From the NCBI GenBank assembly GCA_027943335.1, contig BSBK01005146.1, positions 588,001 through 652,000 on the forward strand: a stretch of 64,000 bases of DNA, written 5' to 3'. The position numbers and the translations under genes are program-made. The notes under the pieces are model-generated. The model ran no database searches, was not told the DNA's origin, and saw only the letters and a program-made list of their open reading frames with translations. The stretch's first letter is position 1. The number at the start of each line of letters is the position of its first letter. This stretch comes from Chamaecyparis obtusa. Its lineage: Eukaryota > Streptophyta > Pinopsida > Cupressales > Cupressaceae. Of this stretch, positions 58,262 through 64,000 are shown piece after piece.

Positions 58262-60110
58262 ATGAGTTATAGAGCTACTAGGTCTCAGAGAAAGCAGCAT
58301 CCTAACGATATAATGGAAGAAGGCATTCCAGGCACTTCTAGGCCTAGTCAGACAAGGGGAGGAAAGAAGAGAAGAGGTGTTTCTCATACTTGGAGAAACA
58401 AGAAAGATACCAGACAAGAAACCCAAGCCAGGCCTAGTCAAGAAGAAAATAATTTAGAATATGAAGAGGCTGTTGACTTGGGATTGAACCAGTATGAGGA
58501 AGAGTTTCAAGTGGGAGATGATGAGTCAGAGACTACACTCCCTAAATTAGAAGAGATCTTTGAGGAGGTCTATGAACTAGAAAGAAGAGTTCAAGAATAT
58601 CTTGCCATTAGGTAGCAAAGAGAAAAGGACAAAGAAGATAAAGTAAGACAAGCCATGATAAGGGCTGATCAGCTAAAGAGGCAGTTACTAGATTTGGAGG
58701 CAATTAATTTTTTCCCAAAGCCTGAAAGAGGTAAACGAATAGCCTATTCTTCAAAAAATATGTGAAGAAACCAGACCAAGAGATAAAGGCAAATAAAAGG
58801 CTGTTGGGATTCAAATTAGTGAACAAGTTATTATGGATGGGAAATCAGATCCAGGACTAAGATTAGATTCAGATTTGGAGATAGCTAGAAGGAAGAAAGA
58901 AATATTGGATAAAGAACTAGAGAAAGCAGAGTTGGAGGCTTCTGCTATAGAAATTAGAAAGAAGATAGATTTTCTCAAGCATGTTTCAGGACCTTCAAAT
59001 ATTGCTACTTCCTTTTTGGGACAAGGTGGAAATCATGGTAACAATGCAGCTCAAGCAAATGGTGTGCCGGGTGCCACTAGAGTTCCTAATGGTTCAAACA
59101 CAAGGACATCTACATCTCAAGGAATGGATCCACTACTTGGAGCTCCTATTCATGAAAGGTACAAACAACTTGTCTTCTTTGGTATTCCTAGTTATCCTAA
59201 TGCAATCCCTGATGAAATTAGAAAGAAGCTTCCTAAATTTATTGGAAATAATGTCATCACATGTGAAGAACATCTAAAAAATTTCATAGATGTAATAGAT
59301 GATTATAATGTAGAGCCTGATGATGTTATAATGAAGCTATTTGTACAATCCCTAATTGAGGATACTAGGGATTGGTTTAGAGGGTTACCCCATGCTAGTA
59401 TAGGGTCATGGAATGAATTCAAGAATTGTTTCAAGGAACACTATGGTGATAAGACTAATGAGGGTTTTATCTTGAATGAATTCAATAACATAAAGAAGAA
59501 TTAGAATGAAGAGGTCCTTGAATTTAATATAAGATTCCAAAAGGCTATGCATAGGCTCTTGCAGGTTATCAGACTAGATGACAGGGTATGTCTTGTGACA
59601 TACTTGAATGCCTTTGATGCAAAAATGGGATACCTCTTGAGGGACAAGAACCCTAGAAGTCTTGGGGAAGCTTAAAAATTGGCCCTCAACATAGAGAGCA
59701 ATAGAATAATATCAAGAAAGATAGGAAGAAGAGATGATTGCAGGCCTCAAATGTAGAGTAAGAAAGAAATGGGAAGGTCTGCTGACTCTAAACCCAAAGA
59801 TGATGACAATCTAAAACAAATTTTAAAGGCTTTGGAAGGTTTAAAGCCTGGTGAAAAGGGGAGCAATAAAACTTTGACTATGGAGAGGTCAGCTCCAAAC
59901 AATTTTAGCAGACAACCAAGAATGCAAAATTACCCTTACAACACTCAGTGGAAAGATGGCAAGCCCATTTTCCCAACCAAGCAAGAAAGGCCTGATGGAA
60001 GGATCCCTGATCCCTTGCATATAAATTCAGTAAATATGACTGAAGATATCCCATGGTGTGCTACTTGTCAGTCTCCTCATGACCCTGAGCATTGTGTCAT
60101 TGCTTGAAAC
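58262..60110 (+). pseudogene. Element H gag
   Basis: The ATG at 58262 opens a charged N-terminus (58262-58612, then TAG). A single frameshift at the A-run near 58750 leads into the frame that carries all the rest of the element. The core has KRKIDFLKHV-like coiled-coil sequence, then FIGNNVITCEEHLKNFIDVI, WFRGLPHASIGSW and FKEHYG (59215-59440). A knuckle-like WCATCQSPHDPEHC (60055-60096) is C-x2-C-x3-H-x4-C, unlike that of A and D. In-frame stops lie at 58794, 59502, 59673, 59754 and 60105. Confidence 0.8.
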
Positions 60111-61020
60111 TTACAAGAGAATCAAGAACAAGAGGAGCAATATGACAAGAGTGGTTGTGGAATGACTTCTGCACATGTAGAGGATGAGAATGATTTTGAT
60201 GAAGAAGATGAAGAGTTTGATGATGTTGGATGTAGTACAGTGAGGGGTGAGGAGCAATTTTCTTTAAGAAGACCCTCAGATGAAGAAATTGCTCAAATCA
60301 CTACAGACATGGTCACTCAAGCTAGAAGCAATTATAACTTGAGGAATAGGACAATTGGAAATGCAACTGGTAAGCCAGGTAGTATGTTTATTAAGGAGAT
60401 AGAAAATGGTACACAATAGCATGGAGAAAAGGGTAGGGGTGCCAATGATACTAACCAAGTGAAGGTAAAAAGGAAAGTTGTACCTGTTGCAGCACCTAAG
60501 AATAAAGTAAAGACAATAGAGGTAGTTGTTCCCATTCCTCAGAAGGGAGAGGAGTCTCCTCTCAAATACAAATCTGGTTTCACAAAGGATAAAGTTGTCA
60601 CTGTCTTTGAAGAAGACATGAACAACAAAAAGTATGTTCCAATTGATATGTCCAAATTGCTTTCATAGATCACTGTCAAGGTTCCACTATTGGAAATGAT
60701 GAGAATAAAAGAACACAAGGTCAAGGCCTTGAATTGGGTAAATGGTGTTTCTTCTACAGGAATCCAAGAGGTGAGTAGAAATGAAAAACATGTGGCTTCC
60801 TTGGAAAACACACTCGACAGTAAGAGTGAAGAAATTGTTTCTAAGATGCCTCAAATCTTCTTGGATACAAATATTGTAAACAATGCAGTAGGGACAATTG
60901 ATCCTTTTTTCTTGTCTCTTGTTATTAATGGTAAAATGTTGAAGAATTGCATGATCAATTCTGGAGCATCAAACACTGTCATGCCTGCAGAGATCATGAA
61001 ATCATTAGGAATAAAGGTTG
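60111..61020 (+). pseudogene. Element H gag-protease linker and protease
   Basis: An acidic stretch (60162-60260) and a Lys-rich stretch (60459-60660) precede the protease. The active site reads MINSGASNTVMP (60951-60986), with Asn where Asp is required. One G-to-A change in GAT explains this. TAG stops lie at 60417 and 60666. Confidence 0.75.
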
Positions 61021-61436
61021 ATACACCTCATGGGAGATGCCAAGCTATGGACTCAAGAGAAGTGCCAGTTATTGGTACCATCAAGGCTTTGCCTTATAAA
61101 TTAGCTACATTTCCCAACAAACAATTGACTATGAGTGTTCTTGTAGTTGACATTCCTCCTCAATATGGAATGTTGTTATCTAGAAAGTGGAGTGCCTCCA
61201 TGGGAGGAAGTATTCAATGTGACTTGTCCTTTGCCACTTTTGACATTGAAGGAGAGAGTGTGAAGGTGTCAAGGGAAGCTAGGACCCCACATATGATTGA
61301 GGAAAATGAAAAGGATAGCATGAATTGTTTTGTTGACACTGACATTGGCTCATTCCAAGTCCAGAGGAATGAGATGCAGGAGAAGGTCAGGCCTATCCTT
61401 TTGGCCGATGATGAGAGTAACATGGAAGAGGGTAAT

Positions 61437-61860
61437 GTCTTATGGACATTATATTTTGATGGAGAAAATTCTAGGGAAGGTGCTGGAGCAGGAGTGTTAT
61501 TAATATCCCCAAGTGGTAAGACTTTTAAGTTTTCTTTCACTCTCCTATTTTCTTGCACAAACAATGTTGTTGAATATGAGGCCCTATTGATTGGTTTGAG
61601 ACAAGCATCAAAACATGGGATCAAACATCTTAGGGTGATTGGTGATTTTGAGTTAATAGTTTCTTAGATTAGATCAAAGTATGCATCTAAGAACCAAAGG
61701 CTAAAACAATATAGGAATGCTGTATGGGATGAAATTGAATGTTTTAGTGCCTTTGGTATTGATTGGGTGGATAGAAGCCAAAACAAGATGGCAGATTTAC
61801 TAGCAAACATAGCCTTAAGGCCAAAGGATGTTACCTTTGTAGGGATATCCAAAATTGAGT
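61437..61860 (+). pseudogene. Element H catalytic-type RNase H, placed before RT
   Basis: The segment has LYFDGENS (61450), VEYEALLIG (61570), VIGDFELIVS (61635) and NKMADLLANIAL (61785-61820), the four acidic residues of an RNase H fold, and it looks like the second RNase H of A, B and G. It lies between protease and RT in the same frame, interrupted by a TAG at 61665. In the other Tat-type copies here this domain is between the resident RNase H and integrase. Confidence 0.8.
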
Positions 61861-61970
61861 GTAAGTCTAGGCCTTCTATCCTAGATAATGTTGAGAATTG
61901 GAAAGTATTTTATGATGATCAGGATATATTGAGGTTCTTGCAGTGTGAGTCTCACTTTGATGGTTAGGAA

Positions 61971-63182
61971 ATGGATTTCAGCACCTGTGTAGACAACAAA
62001 GATGGAAAAGAGAGTGTCCTTGGGAAGGAAGTACTGCAATTGAAGTCAAATAGGATCCCAAGGGGATTGGTCACTCTTGAGAGAGCATTTGATAATAAAG
62101 AGAGGGCTTGTGTAGCTAGACTTGCTGACAAGGTAAGTGATTTGGAGGAAGTAAATCTAGGGATAGGCCAAGAACCAAGGAACATTTACATAGGTAAATG
62201 CTTATCTCAAAGAACTAGAAGAAATTTGATTAATCTTCTCAAAAAATTTAGACATGTCTTTGCATGGTCTTATGAAGATTTGAAAGCTTATAGAGAAGAT
62301 CTCTTCCAACATGAGATACCATTAAAGGAAGGAACTAAACCTTTTAGGCAGAAATTAAGGCCTGTAAATCCTACTTTAGCACCAAAAATGCAAGATGAAT
62401 TGAAGAAGATGATGGATGTAGGAATCATAAGGCCTGTTAGACATTCCTCTTGGGTGTCAAACTTAGTTCCAGTTAGAAAAAAGAATGGTGACATTAGGCT
62501 ATGTGTTGATTTTAGAAATTTGAATGTCAATTCTTTGAAAGACAACTATGGTCTCCCTAATATGGAAAACATGCTGAAAAGAGTCACTAGATTAGAGTTG
62601 ATGTCAATGATGGATGGCTTCTTTGGATATAATCAGGTCATGGTCAAGGAGTCAGAACAATTCAAGACTGCATTCACAACTCCTTGGGGGACCTATGTGT
62701 TTGTTAGGATGCCTTTTGGATTGACAAATGCAGGAGCTACCTTTCAAAGAGCTATGGATGTGGCCTTTGTAGATTTCATAAATGAGTTCCTAGTAGTGTA
62801 TCAGGATGATCTCATGACATATTCAGAGAAGGAGGATCAACATTGTGAGCATCTTGAAAAGATTTTTATTAGAGCTCTGGAATACAAAATTTCTTTGAAT
62901 CCAAAGAAATGTTCTTTTGGTGTGGTGGAAGGCAAGCTCTTAGGACATATTGTGTCCAAGGATGGAGTGAGAATTGATCCTGAAAGGGTCATAGCAATAG
63001 ATAGACTTTCACCTCCAAGAAATTTTAAAGGTGTACAATCTTTCTTTGGACAAGTAAATTTTCTTAGAAGGTTTGTTACTAACTTTTCAAAAATTTGTAT
63101 TCCCATCTCTGGAATGTTGAAGAAAAATGCAAAAGTAGAATGGAATGCAAAAGCAAATGAGTCTTTCAAGAATATCAAATAG
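61971..63182 (+). pseudogene. Element H reverse transcriptase
   Basis: A 403-codon open stretch has HEIPLKEGTKPFRQKLRP, GIIRPVRHSSWVSNLVPVRK, LCVDFRNLN, MSMMDGFFGYNQV, MPFGLTNAGATFQRAMD and VYQDDLMTYS (YQDD at 62799-62810), then NPKKCSFGVVEGKLLG. RT motifs are intact. TAGs at 61965 and 63180 bound it. Confidence 0.9.
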
Positions 63183-64000
63183 GACATCAAGGATGCCCCT
63201 ATTTTAAGGACCCCTGATTATGGTAAACCCATGCAAATTTTCTCTTTTGCTTCTTATCATATGGTTGCAGCAATTTTATTGCAAAAGAATTCAGATGGAT
63301 ATGAGCAACCTATATCATTTTTTAGCAAATCCTTACATGCAGAAAAACTAAAGTATGATATAGTTGAGAAATAAGCTTATGCCCTAGTCAAAGCAATCAA
63401 GGCTTTCAGATGTTATCTTGTAGAAGCTAAGGTGGTTGCTTATGTTCCTAATGCTGCTGTTAAGGATATTCTAGTGCAACGGGAGGTCTCAGGTAAGAGA
63501 TGTAGATGGATCAACAGGATCCAAGAATTCAACATAGATATTCAAATTACAAAACTGATAAGAGGCCTAGGACTTGCAAAATTGATGGCTCAGAGTAATT
63601 TGACTACAAACCATGTGAACATGTTAGAGGAGGAAGAGAGGCCATATATTTGTGATATGGATTATTGTGATTGGTATAAAGATGTCATCAATTACTTGCA
63701 GAAGTTGGTCCTTCCCCCTAACATGAATGAGAGTAAGAGGAGGACTGTCAAGTTACAGTCAACAAGGTATGCCATTATACATGGTGAGTTGTGGTGGAGA
63801 AGCAGTGAAGGAGTATTGCTAAAATGTGTTGATCATGAAAGATCTAAGACTCTGCTAGAGGAAATGCATCAAGGTGTATGTGGAGGACACTATATGGCAA
63901 AGACCATAGCCCACAAGATCCGTAGATCTAGATTTTGGTGGCCTACAGTTTTTAAAGATACACATTAGTTTGTGAGGAAGTGTGATGCATGCCAGAGATT
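63183..64000 (+). pseudogene. Element H resident RNase H and integrase N-terminus (cut by window)
   Basis: The resident RNase H (63183-63480) reads FSFASYHMVAAILL with Phe in place of the first Asp, has a TAA at 63372 where the catalytic Glu is expected, and lacks the TDH motif, so it is degenerate. The integrase zinc module follows, with MHQGVCGGH (63862-63888), RFWWPTV and CDAC at the window end. A TAG lies at 63966. The catalytic core is outside. Confidence 0.82.

Larger units (their letters stand above)
55354..64000 (+). mobile_element. Element H: Ty3/gypsy element with RNase H upstream of RT, 3'-partial
   Basis: 5' LTR (55354-58053), priming site, gag, protease, RNase H, RT, resident RNase H and the start of integrase follow on the plus strand to the window edge. 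The 5' LTR ends, TGTTAGTCC and CACCAACA, are mutually inverted. The flank caagg (55349-55353) should reappear after the 3' LTR. It lies inside the leader of G. Confidence 0.85.

Overview
The window looks like intergenic DNA from a large-genome seed plant, most likely a gymnosperm. It is AT-rich and consists almost entirely of nested LTR retrotransposons: Tat-lineage Ty3/gypsy elements with dual RNase H, a chromovirus remnant, LTR elements that encode no polymerase, a TRIM and a non-autonomous DNA element. I see no intact host gene, no tRNA or rRNA gene and no CRISPR array. The taxonomic guess rests on element composition alone.

Layout from left to right. (A) 1-6154, minus strand: a Tat-type gag-pol read as one open frame of about 2,050 codons that runs off the left edge. 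(C) 6300-7560 plus the long LTR 7582-8735 / 22126-24513: a decayed chromovirus 3' half in the opposite orientation. (B) 8736-22120: a complete Tat-type insertion in the C LTR, with both LTRs and perfect 5-bp target duplications (attgg); it has an internal deletion of protease and RT and carries an antisense plant-mobile-domain (PMD) gene. A 342-bp TRIM (22624-22965) sits in the other half of the C LTR. (D) 25023-31781: a minus-strand LTR element with gag and protease only. (E) 32670-40922: a related minus-strand element that received a TIR element (36760-37858) and a solo LTR (37965-39112). Its 5' LTR is cut by (F) 40923-43465, an element with copia-like ends and an unrecognised ORF. F is cut by (G) 43466-55353, a second Tat-type copy with its own antisense PMD gene. 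G is cut in its gag by (H) 55354-64000, whose RNase H lies between protease and RT. So the right half is a stack with relative ages E > F > G > H.

The most interesting signals come from comparing copies inside the window. B and G share an antisense PMD gene that appears to have its own TATA box, a leader exon of about 130 nt, a splice donor and acceptor about 720-730 nt apart, and an array of a TAGYGCGT-like motif inside the intron; the same motif recurs in the 5' leader of B. A, G and E encode a G-patch-like segment outside the enzymatic domains. H places its catalytic RNase H upstream of RT, whereas A, B and G place it after the resident, degenerate RNase H. H and F have decayed almost only through in-frame TAG stops, the pattern expected from deamination of methylated CAG (CHG) sites. 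Domain calls come from reading conserved motifs by eye; no database search was possible.
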